Positions 53,527 through 61,101 of a stretch of DNA of 64,000 bases are shown in pieces. The stretch's first letter is position 1. Every line of letters begins with the position of its first letter. The stretch is from Hwanghaeella grinnelliae (lineage in GTDB: Bacteria; Pseudomonadota; Alphaproteobacteria; UBA8366; Aestuariispiraceae): NCBI RefSeq assembly GCF_004005845.1, contig NZ_SADE01000003.1, forward strand, positions 62,001-126,000, given 5' to 3'. The notes under the pieces are model-generated. The model had not been told where the DNA came from. It made no database searches and was given only the letters and a program-made list of their open reading frames with translations. Both the position numbers and the translations under genes were made by a program.

Positions 53527-54216
53527 ATGACGACGTCTGCTGCCGAAACAGAAACTGCGGTCGCCAAAACCGGGAACACGAAACCGGAATGGCGTCAATC
53601 CGCCGATTTGGTGCCGTACTTGGAAGCCGTTGCAGACATGGAAGCACGGGCGGCAGCGATCCGCGACGATGGCGCGCCTGAGCTGATCTGGCTGTTGGAG
53701 CATCCGCCGCTTTATACCGCGGGCACCAGCGCCAAGGAGGGCGACCTCATAACCCCTTCCCGATTCCCTGTCCATCAGACCGGCCGTGGCGGCCAATATA
53801 CCTATCACGGGCCCGGACAGCGGATCGGTTATGTCATGCTGGATTTGAAACGGCGCGGGCCTGATGTGCGAAAATTTGTCTGTAACCTGGAAGAATGGGT
53901 GATCCGGGCGCTTGCCAGCTTCAACGTAACCGGCGAGCGCCGTGAAGGCCGGGTCGGTATTTGGGTCGACCGCGGGGCGGGCAAAGAAGACAAAATCGCC
54001 GCCATCGGCGTGCGGGTCCGCAGATGGGTGACCTTCCATGGCATATCGATCAACGTTGAGCCGGACCTCAGCCATTTCGGCGGCATCGTGCCCTGTGGCA
54101 TTGGCGATCCTCAATTCGGGGTCACTTCTTTGGTGGATCTCGGGCTGCCGGTGACGATGGAGGACCTGGACGTCGCCTTGATGCACAGCTTCGAAGACGT
54201 GTTTGGCGACGCTTAG
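53527..54216 (+). CDS. lipB: Octanoyl-[acyl-carrier-protein]:protein N-octanoyltransferase
   Basis: Transfers octanoate from ACP to lipoyl domains in lipoic acid synthesis. The 229 residues contain [20 protein letters not shown], the catalytic Lys region [17 protein letters not shown] and the active-site Cys190 in [10 protein letters not shown]. Length is normal. It starts at the ATG at 53527 after an intergenic region shared with the divergent tRNA. lipA is not in the window. Confidence 0.95.
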   Translation: MTTSAAETETAVAKTGNTKPEWRQSADLVPYLEAVADMEARAAAIRDDGAPELIWLLEHPPLYTAGTSAKEGDLITPSRFPVHQTGRGGQYTYHGPGQRIGYVMLDLKRRGPDVRKFVCNLEEWVIRALASFNVTGERREGRVGIWVDRGAGKEDKIAAIGVRVRRWVTFHGISINVEPDLSHFGGIVPCGIGDPQFGVTSLVDLGLPVTMEDLDVALMHSFEDVFGDA

Positions 54217-54288
54217 GTTCAAATTTGTTTTTGGGTATTATTGGGTAGATATTCCACGATTTTTGAGAACCAATAGAGATCGAGAGCG

Positions 54289-54939
54289 ATGCTTACGATT
54301 TGGGGGCGTGCCAATTCCTTCAATGTTCAGAAGGTGATGTGGCTGATTGGAGAGTTGGAGCTGCCGCATCTGCATGTTGAGGCCGGCGGCAAACATGGCG
54401 GGTTGGATGAACCCGAATTCCTCGCCATGAACCCACATGGAAAGATCCCCCTCATCAAGGATGGCGAGGTGGCTGTGTGGGAATCTCACGCAATCCTTCG
54501 ATATCTGGCCGCATCCTATGAGCGCCCCTTATTCTGGCCGGCGGCACCGGCGGACCGTGCACGAATCGACGCTTGGATGGACTGGGCGCATACGGCTCTT
54601 CAGCCGGATTTCCTGAACGGGGTCTTTTGGGGGTATTTCCGCACACCGGCGCCGAAGCGCGATATGCCGAAGGTGGAAGCGGCCTTGGCCCAGTGCACCC
54701 AACACTTCTCACTGCTGGACGGAATGTACGATGACGGAAGGCATTTTCTGCTGGGTGATCACATGTCGCTCGCCGATATCGCGATCGGCACCCACCTCTA
54801 CCGGTACTTCGAAATGGAAATCGACCGCCCCGAGTTGCCGCACCTGGCAGAATATTATCAGCGGCTTCAAAACCGCCCGGCCTATCGCCACGGAGTTATG
54901 ATCCCCTTCGATGATCTGTACGGCCGCTTGGACTTTTAA
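54289..54939 (+). CDS. Glutathione S-transferase family protein
   Basis: A 216-residue cytoplasmic GST. It has an N-terminal thioredoxin-like domain with MLTIWGRANSFNVQKVMWLI (catalytic-type Ser/Asn region), PHGKIPLIKDG (cis-Pro) and the VWESHAILRYLA glutathione-binding Glu-Ser pair. A helical C-domain follows with MSLADIAIGTHLYRY. Substrate unknown. A perfect 10-bp inverted repeat spans the last codons and the stop. lipB is 72 bp upstream on the same strand. Confidence 0.88.
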   Translation: MLTIWGRANSFNVQKVMWLIGELELPHLHVEAGGKHGGLDEPEFLAMNPHGKIPLIKDGEVAVWESHAILRYLAASYERPLFWPAAPADRARIDAWMDWAHTALQPDFLNGVFWGYFRTPAPKRDMPKVEAALAQCTQHFSLLDGMYDDGRHFLLGDHMSLADIAIGTHLYRYFEMEIDRPELPHLAEYYQRLQNRPAYRHGVMIPFDDLYGRLDF

Positions 54940-54950
54940 TTCCAAGCGGC
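54923..54950 (+). terminator. Perfect 10-bp hairpin across the GST stop codon
   Basis: GCCGCTTGGA (54923-54932) pairs with TCCAAGCGGC (54941-54950) around an 8-nt loop that contains the stop. No T run follows, so it is at best a weak terminator or an mRNA 3'-end stabiliser. Confidence 0.4.
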
Positions 54951-55010
54951 TACAGGCGTGACAGAAACGATAGGCCCGGGACGGGGACTTGTTTGGTCGT
55001 AGCCAGCCGG

Positions 55011-55142
55011 TCAGCCGGCGGTGCCAAATCCCACGACCGCAACGGCGATAACGGCCAGCGCTAAGGACGCTGCCAAAACATATCGGACGACGCCCGATTT
55101 TTCACCCTGACGGGCTTCTTCTGAATTAATTTTCTGCACCAT
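55011..55142 (-). CDS. 43-residue single-pass membrane protein
   Basis: Starts at ATG 55142 (MVQKINSEEARQGEKSG) with GAAAGGA about 8 nt upstream and ends with one membrane helix (VRYVLAASLALAVIAVAVVG). The much longer frame that contains it (to 55328) has no support. The layout, a short polar start then one helix, resembles small alphaproteobacterial accessory subunits such as the aa3-type oxidase subunit IV family, but I cannot assign it. It precedes nothing on its strand and lies after acyP. Confidence 0.55.
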   Translation of the reverse strand: MVQKINSEEARQGEKSGVVRYVLAASLALAVIAVAVVGFGTAG

Positions 55143-55263
55143 AGCGACAAATCCTTTCTGTTGCTGTGACACAGCCAGCACGTAAGTGCTTAAGACGATT
55201 TGTCCAGGGTGGGACGCGCGAAACACCCCATCAACTAACTGAAATAAAACAAATTTTTCTGCC

Positions 55264-55536
55264 TCAAAGAATAGTGAAACCCTTGTCACGAGGCAGATCC
55301 GACGGTGTTTCAGAGATGGCGTCGACATGGGCCAGCGGCGGGCCGGATCGGCACCGTCCGATCATATCGCGCACCGCGGATTCAGGCCCGGAAAACAAAG
55401 CCTCGACCGATCCATCGGGCAAATTTCGGACCCAGCCGTCAAGGCCTAGGCCAGCCGCTTCCTTTTCGGTCCAGGCGCGGTACCACACACCCTGCACCCG
55501 GCCGGTGATGATGCAATGGACGGCAACGTCGCTCAT
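55264..55536 (-). CDS. acyP: Acylphosphatase
   Basis: Hydrolyses acyl phosphates in the cytoplasm. The 90 residues carry the family signature [12 protein letters not shown] with the phosphate-binding Arg and [14 protein letters not shown] with the catalytic Asn. The start overlaps the GNAT stop by 4 nt, so the two are coupled. Confidence 0.93.
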   Translation of the reverse strand: MSDVAVHCIITGRVQGVWYRAWTEKEAAGLGLDGWVRNLPDGSVEALFSGPESAVRDMIGRCRSGPPLAHVDAISETPSDLPRDKGFTIL

Positions 55537-56012
55537 AGGCCCGCTCCTTCCCGCTCCAGGGTTTTCTCCATAAAGACGCTCAACGGATCGGGATCGTAGT
55601 CGCCGAAAGGTGCGATCTCGACGTAACCGGCCCTCCGATAAAGCCCAAGCGCTTCGGGCTGGCGTATACCCGTTTCAAGGCGAAGGATGGTTAGTCCCTT
55701 CGCCGCCACTTTTTGCTCAATGGCCTGGAGAAGTTTGTTGCCAAGTTTGAGTCCGCGGGCCGTGTCGGCGACGAACACGCGCTTCATTTCGGCGTAACCG
55801 CCCTTTTCAACGAAAGCCCCAGTCCCGACGACCGTTTCGTCGAGTCGCGCCACCAGAAAAGTGACATGCGGCTGAAGCAATTCATCCAGGTCCGAGCCAT
55901 GATTGCTTTCGGCCGGATAGAGTGACGCCGCATAGGCGTCACCCGCCTTCAGCAAGGCAATGACGGCCGGTTGATTTGGGCTTTCTTCTGCGATGGAAAC
56001 GGCGCCGGCCAT
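55533..56012 (-). CDS. GNAT family N-acetyltransferase
   Basis: A 159-residue single-domain acetyltransferase. The acetyl-CoA-binding motif appears as [20 protein letters not shown] (R/Q-x-x-G-x-G/A type). Later come [20 protein letters not shown] and the typical [11 protein letters not shown] end. I chose the ATG at 56012 ([10 protein letters not shown]); the frame is open further into pccA. It starts 10 bp after pccA ends and is coupled to acyP. Substrate unknown. Confidence 0.88.
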   Translation of the reverse strand: MAGAVSIAEESPNQPAVIALLKAGDAYAASLYPAESNHGSDLDELLQPHVTFLVARLDETVVGTGAFVEKGGYAEMKRVFVADTARGLKLGNKLLQAIEQKVAAKGLTILRLETGIRQPEALGLYRRAGYVEIAPFGDYDPDPLSVFMEKTLEREGAGL

Positions 56013-56022
56013 GCCGCCAAGC

Positions 56023-57999
56023 CTATTCGAATTCGATGATTTTCTGGTCGACCGCCAGGCTGTCGCCGGCGGCGGCATGCAGAACCGTGACGACGCCGTC
56101 GCTGACGGCGCGCATGACGTTTTCCATCTTCATCGCCTCGACGACGGCCAGTTCCTCGCCTGCCTTCACGGTCTGCCCTTCCTCCACGGAAACACGGACC
56201 AGAAGGCCCGGCATCGGTGACAGCAGGAATTTGGACATATCGGGCGGCGGCTTATAGGGCATCAACCGCTGCAACGCGGCCAAGCGCGCCTCCACCACAC
56301 GGACAAGTGCCCGGGTCCCGGCATGGGACAAGACATAACCGGAATCCGTCAGATCGATCTGGACGATGGCGACACGGCCACCGACCGTCGCCTCGAACAA
56401 TGGCATTCCCGCCGTCCAGTTCGACTTGATTTCAAGGGTCTCACCACCATCGAAGGTCACGATGTCGGCGTCTTTTCCGATTTCCACCGTCAGCGACAAT
56501 TCGGTCGGGTCTTCCTCACCGATGAAAACGCTGTAGTTCATGATGCCGCCACGGGTCGCCTTGTCGCGGTTCACCGAGCAGAATTCGATGATGGCGCCCG
56601 CCGCCGCCAGCAGTTTCGGGTCTGTGGGCAGCATGTGCTCCGGTGTCAGACCGTCTGGATACTCCTCCGCAATGAAGTTGGTGGTCATTTGTCCCTCGCG
56701 GAAACGGGGATGCGCGACCAGATGCGACAGGAAAGCCAGGTTATGGTTCAAGCCGCGGACGTAATAGTCGTCCAGCGCCTCACGCATCGTGTCGATGGCG
56801 GCGTTGCGGTCTTCCCCATAGGTGATCAGCTTGGCGATCATGGGATCGTAGAACATTGAGATCTCGCCCCCTTCCCGTACGCCGGTATCGACGCGAACGC
56901 GACCGTCGCGCTCCTTCGGGGGGCTATAGCGGACAAGACGGCCTGTGGAGGGCAGGAAGCCACGCTCCGGGTCTTCTGCGTAGAACCGGGCTTCCAGGGC
57001 CCAGCCCGTCAGTTTTACGTCCTTCTGGGTCAGCGGCAGCTTTTCACCATAGGCAACGCGAAGCATCAGTTCCACCAGGTCCAGACCGGTCACCAGTTCC
57101 GTCACCGGATGCTCAACCTGCAGACGGGTGTTCATTTCCAGGAAATAGAAGTTGCGGTCCTTGTCGACGATGAATTCGACGGTTCCGGCCGAGCAGTAAT
57201 CGACTTCCTTCGCAAGGGCGACGGCTTGTTCGCCCATTGCCTTGCGCGTCGCTTCATCCAGGAAGGGCGAAGGCGCTTCTTCCAGAACTTTCTGGTGCCG
57301 ACGCTGAATGGAACACTCGCGTTCGCCCAAATAAATGACGTTGCCGTGCTTGTCGCCCAGGACCTGAATTTCGATATGGCGCGGTTCCTGGATGAACTTT
57401 TCGACAAAGACGCGGTCGTCCCCGAAGGAGGACCTGCCTTCGTTCATCGCGGAAACGAGGCCTTCGCGGGCTTCGTCATCGTTCCAGGCAAGCCGCATAC
57501 CTTTACCGCCGCCCCCGGCAGAGGCCTTCAGCATCACCGGATAGCCGATACCGTTGGCGATTTTCACCGCTTCTTCCGGGTCGGTGATGGCTTCCAGATG
57601 CCCTGGCACCGTGCTGACGCCGGCTTCCTGGGCAAGCTTCTTGGACTCGATCTTGTCGCCCATCGCCTTGATGGCGCCGACCGGCGGGCCGATGAAGGCG
57701 ATACCCGCGGCGTCCAATGCCGTCGCAAAGGCAGCATTCTCGGACAGGAAGCCGTATCCCGGATGAACCGCTTCCGCACCTGTCTGCTTGCACGCTTCTA
57801 TGATCTTGTCGATGACCAGATAGCTCTCAGAACTCGCGGCGGGACCGACGGCCACCGCTTCGTCCGCCATTTCCACGTGCAACGCGTCCGCATCCGCTTC
57901 GGAATAGACCGCCACGGTCTTGATGCCCATGGCTCTAGCGGACTTGATGACACGGCAAGCGATCTCACCCCGGTTGGCGATCAAGATCTTGGAAAACAT
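56023..57999 (-). CDS. pccA: Acetyl/propionyl-CoA carboxylase biotin-carboxylase subunit
   Basis: The biotin-bearing alpha subunit of propionyl-CoA carboxylase, which makes methylmalonyl-CoA. The 658 residues have the biotin carboxylase domain (about 1-445; ILIANRGEIACRVIK, ATP-grasp GGGGKGMRLAW, EMNTRLQVEHPVTE), a linker domain, and a C-terminal biotinyl domain with EAMKMENVM (biotinylated Lys about 623). pccB is upstream on the same strand, separated by a methyltransferase gene. The GNAT and acyP genes follow. Confidence 0.94.
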   Translation of the reverse strand: MFSKILIANRGEIACRVIKSARAMGIKTVAVYSEADADALHVEMADEAVAVGPAASSESYLVIDKIIEACKQTGAEAVHPGYGFLSENAAFATALDAAGIAFIGPPVGAIKAMGDKIESKKLAQEAGVSTVPGHLEAITDPEEAVKIANGIGYPVMLKASAGGGGKGMRLAWNDDEAREGLVSAMNEGRSSFGDDRVFVEKFIQEPRHIEIQVLGDKHGNVIYLGERECSIQRRHQKVLEEAPSPFLDEATRKAMGEQAVALAKEVDYCSAGTVEFIVDKDRNFYFLEMNTRLQVEHPVTELVTGLDLVELMLRVAYGEKLPLTQKDVKLTGWALEARFYAEDPERGFLPSTGRLVRYSPPKERDGRVRVDTGVREGGEISMFYDPMIAKLITYGEDRNAAIDTMREALDDYYVRGLNHNLAFLSHLVAHPRFREGQMTTNFIAEEYPDGLTPEHMLPTDPKLLAAAGAIIEFCSVNRDKATRGGIMNYSVFIGEEDPTELSLTVEIGKDADIVTFDGGETLEIKSNWTAGMPLFEATVGGRVAIVQIDLTDSGYVLSHAGTRALVRVVEARLAALQRLMPYKPPPDMSKFLLSPMPGLLVRVSVEEGQTVKAGEELAVVEAMKMENVMRAVSDGVVTVLHAAAGDSLAVDQKIIEFE

Positions 58000-58141
58000 C
58001 GGCTCTCCCCGTCGGTTTTATGGCACTTCGGTAAGCCATAAGCGCGGTCTTATCAAGCACCAGACGGCCATATTAGGGCCTGGCAGGTTTCAGGTTCCGC
58101 GCGCCTGATGATCGTTTCTGGCCGCGGACGAAAGTGACGCT

Positions 58142-58678
58142 TCAGGACACCTCTTTCACGGCAACGACATTCAAACTGACAGGCACGTCGCCGACGGTCA
58201 GGTTACTGGTGTCATCGAATAGATCAAAACTGTCTACGCGCCGGACTTCATCGAACCCGGCATTACCGAGAAAACCGGCCAACAACTCCGCCGTGAACCC
58301 TGTTTTGTGATAGTCCCATTCATCGGTCTGCCCACCGAACAGCATGCGCATCAACTGGTACTGAACCTGAACCGTCGCGGCATCGTGGATCATGAGGCGG
58401 CATATGCGGTCGAGGTCCGGCACCGACAGCATCAGTGTTCCGCCCGGCACCAGGATGCGGTGACAGCCCTTCAAGGCCGGCAAAACTTCATCGGAATAGG
58501 CGAGATGTTCCAACACATGGCTGGCATAGATCTGCGTGACGCTCGCATCCTCGAAAAGCGAGAGGTCCCGCAGGTCGCCGACGATATCCACACCGGGACC
58601 GGGTTGCGCGTTGAGGACGGTCCACCCCTGCTTCGCCTCCCTACCGCCGATATGCAGGTGGAACGGCATGTCAGCCAT
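58142..58678 (-). CDS. SAM-dependent methyltransferase (class I, Methyltransf_11-like)
   Basis: A 178-residue soluble protein. It has a degenerate motif I (VDIVGDLRDLSLFEDASV), the characteristic YASHVLEHLAYSDEVLPAL, and LVPGGTLMLSVPDLDRI. This pattern is typical of class I enzymes acting on small molecules or sugars. The N-terminal GxGxG is missing; HIGGREAKQGW takes its place, as in predicted SAM-dependent methyltransferases linked to glycans. It lies between pccB (29 bp) and pccA (142 bp); no link to their pathway is obvious. Confidence 0.75.
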   Translation of the reverse strand: MADMPFHLHIGGREAKQGWTVLNAQPGPGVDIVGDLRDLSLFEDASVTQIYASHVLEHLAYSDEVLPALKGCHRILVPGGTLMLSVPDLDRICRLMIHDAATVQVQYQLMRMLFGGQTDEWDYHKTGFTAELLAGFLGNAGFDEVRRVDSFDLFDDTSNLTVGDVPVSLNVVAVKEVS

Positions 58679-58707
58679 ACCCGTCGCCTATCTGCCGGAA
58701 GAACAGA

Positions 58708-60240
58708 TCACAGCGGAATATTGCCGTGTTTCTTCCATGGGTTTTCCAGCTTCTTGTTCCGCAGCAGGCGCAGGCTGCCGGAAATCCGCTTGCGTGTATT
58801 GTGCGGCATGATCACGTCGTCCAGGAAACCAAGCGAGCCGGCGACGAACGGGTTCGCGAATTTCTCGCGGTATTCCTGTTCTTTTTCGGCAAGTTTGTCG
58901 GGATCGTCCTTGTCCGCCCGGAAGATGATCTCCACCGCGCCTTTCGGGCCCATGACCGCGATTTCAGCGGTCGGCCAAGCATAGTTCACGTCACCGCGCA
59001 GATGTTTGGATGCCATGACGTCATAGGCGCCGCCATAGGCCTTGCGGGTGATGACCGTAACCTTGGGTACCGTCGCTTCCGCATAGGCATAGAGAAGCTT
59101 CGCGCCATGCTTGATAATGCCGCCATATTCCTGCGCCGTTCCGGGCAGGAAGCCCGGGACGTCGACGAACGTAACGATCGGGATGTTGAAAGCATCGCAG
59201 AAACGCACGAACCGGCCTGCCTTGATCGCCGAGGCGATATCCAGGCACCCGGCCAGGACCATCGGCTGGTTTGCGACAATGCCGACCGGATGGCCTTCGA
59301 ACCGCCCGAAACCGGTAATGATATTACCGGCATAGTTCGGTTGGGTTTCAAAGAACTCGCCCTCGTCCACGACCTTCTGAATCAGTTCCTTCATGTCGTA
59401 GGGCTTGTTCGGGTTCGGCGGCACAAGGTTATCGAGCGATGGCTCGGCCCGATCCCAAGGATCGTCCGTCGCCTGAACCGGCGGCTGTTCGCGGTTGCTG
59501 GACGGCAGGAAGCCCAGGAAACGGCGCAGTTGGCGCATCGCTTCCATATCGTTTTCAAACGCCTTGTCGGCAACGCCCGATTTGGTCGTATGCGTGATGG
59601 CGCCGCCCAGTTCCTCGGCCGTCACCACCTCGTTCGTGACTGTCTTCACCACTTCGGGACCGGTCACGAACATGTAGGACGAGTCCTGCACCATGAAGAT
59701 GAAATCCGTCATAGACGGCGAATAGACCGCGCCGCCCGCGCAAGGCCCCATGATCGTGGAAATTTGCGGGATAACACCGCTTGCCATGACATTGCGTTGA
59801 AACACATCCGCATAGCCGGCCAGCGAGGCGACCCCTTCCTGGATCCGCGCGCCCCCGGAATCGTTCAGGCCGATCACCGGTGCCCCGACCTTCATGGCCT
59901 GGTCCATGATCTTGCAGATCTTCCGCGCATGGGCGGCGGAGAGGGAACCGCCGAAAACCGTAAAGTCCTGAGAGAAAATGAAAACCGGCCGGCCCTTGAC
60001 CAAGCCATGCCCCGTAACGACCCCGTCGCCGGGAATCTTCTGATCCTGCATCCCGAAGTCGCTGCAGTCATGTTCGACGAACATATCGTATTCTTCGAAC
60101 GATCCTTCATCGACAAGGGCTTCGATCCGCTCACGGGCGGAAAGCTTGCCCTTGGCATGTTGCGAGGCGATCCGCTTTTCACCGCCGCCCACGCGGGCAT
60201 GGGCCCGTTTCTCTTCGAGTTGCCGGATGATATTTTGCAT
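58708..60240 (-). CDS. pccB: Propionyl-CoA carboxylase carboxyltransferase subunit
   Basis: The beta subunit of propionyl-CoA carboxylase. The 510 residues include the acyl-CoA-binding [76 protein letters not shown] and the C-terminal [20 protein letters not shown]. It is complete and typical. It is upstream of the methyltransferase and pccA. Confidence 0.95.
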   Translation of the reverse strand: MQNIIRQLEEKRAHARVGGGEKRIASQHAKGKLSARERIEALVDEGSFEEYDMFVEHDCSDFGMQDQKIPGDGVVTGHGLVKGRPVFIFSQDFTVFGGSLSAAHARKICKIMDQAMKVGAPVIGLNDSGGARIQEGVASLAGYADVFQRNVMASGVIPQISTIMGPCAGGAVYSPSMTDFIFMVQDSSYMFVTGPEVVKTVTNEVVTAEELGGAITHTTKSGVADKAFENDMEAMRQLRRFLGFLPSSNREQPPVQATDDPWDRAEPSLDNLVPPNPNKPYDMKELIQKVVDEGEFFETQPNYAGNIITGFGRFEGHPVGIVANQPMVLAGCLDIASAIKAGRFVRFCDAFNIPIVTFVDVPGFLPGTAQEYGGIIKHGAKLLYAYAEATVPKVTVITRKAYGGAYDVMASKHLRGDVNYAWPTAEIAVMGPKGAVEIIFRADKDDPDKLAEKEQEYREKFANPFVAGSLGFLDDVIMPHNTRKRISGSLRLLRNKKLENPWKKHGNIPL

Positions 60241-60340
60241 TCAAGCGTTCCCCTCAACGCCCCGGGATGGGACCAATCTCGATCAGTATTTTCTGATTGA
60301 ATACCGCAGGATTCCGGGCTTTACCAGACCCGACAGACCT

Positions 60341-61048
60341 TCACGCCGTGCCTAGCAGGGAAATCAACCGCTGGGCCGAACGGACTTCCTCCTTCAGGCG
60401 GGCGCGACGGGCTTCGGCTTCCTCATCCCGCCCCCAAAGGTCAGCCTGGTGATCTTCATCGATAAGGGAAAGCTCAAACGCTTCATCGGGCGTCTTGTGC
60501 GCGTCGAATACACTGAAACCGAGGATCAACGAGCCCATCGCGGTCGTCATCGTATGCAGGGCGGTCAATTGGAAACTGTCCAGCCGCCCCACCTCGCGCG
60601 CCACGAGCATCAGGGTCGTATTCGGTTGCGCGACCGGCATGATGCCATTGGTAACCGTGAAAGATCCGCCAAAACGGTTCTCTGCCCATTGCAGCATCGG
60701 CGTCCAGGCCGCTTCCTGCTTCTCGACCAAATCCGGCTGTCGGTCGGCGCGGTAGCACAGCAGGTCAGACGCCGCGAAAGACGCGATTTCCGCCGCCACG
60801 GCCTCACGCTGCGGTTCAACCCGATCGACCGCCGTGGAGACATAGGTCATCAACGGCATGGCGGCGGGCTGGATCTTTTCCCCCTGCGCCTCCCACTCAT
60901 CGGCGACGGCCTCCGCCAACGCTTTTCCGGGAAGGATCAGATCGGCCTTTGCAGGGGATTTGATCGGTCTGCCGTCGAGGACAACCTGATAAAGGCCATC
61001 CATCCCAGCAACCGGTTCGGCCGCTGCTTTCTTGTAGAAACGTTTCAT
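60341..61048 (-). CDS. ATP12-family F1-ATPase assembly chaperone
   Basis: ATP12 binds the F1 alpha subunit during ATP synthase assembly; it is characteristic of alphaproteobacteria and mitochondria. The 235 residues have VVLDGRPIKSPAKADLILPG, EWEAQGEKIQPAAMPLM, the DLLCYRADRQPDLVEKQ segment and ALHTMTTAMGSLILGFSVF. It lies 53 bp after the AsmA-like gene and 100 bp before pccB. Confidence 0.9.
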   Translation of the reverse strand: MKRFYKKAAAEPVAGMDGLYQVVLDGRPIKSPAKADLILPGKALAEAVADEWEAQGEKIQPAAMPLMTYVSTAVDRVEPQREAVAAEIASFAASDLLCYRADRQPDLVEKQEAAWTPMLQWAENRFGGSFTVTNGIMPVAQPNTTLMLVAREVGRLDSFQLTALHTMTTAMGSLILGFSVFDAHKTPDEAFELSLIDEDHQADLWGRDEEAEARRARLKEEVRSAQRLISLLGTA

Positions 61049-61101
61049 CGCGAAGGTTCAAACACCAAAGTTGAAGTGGTCGGCGGCAAATCACCCCAGA
61101 A

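Noticed and set aside
53248-54222. A 324-codon minus-strand frame covering the tRNA and lipB.
   Set aside because: It runs through a tRNA gene and opposite lipB, which has an intact active site.
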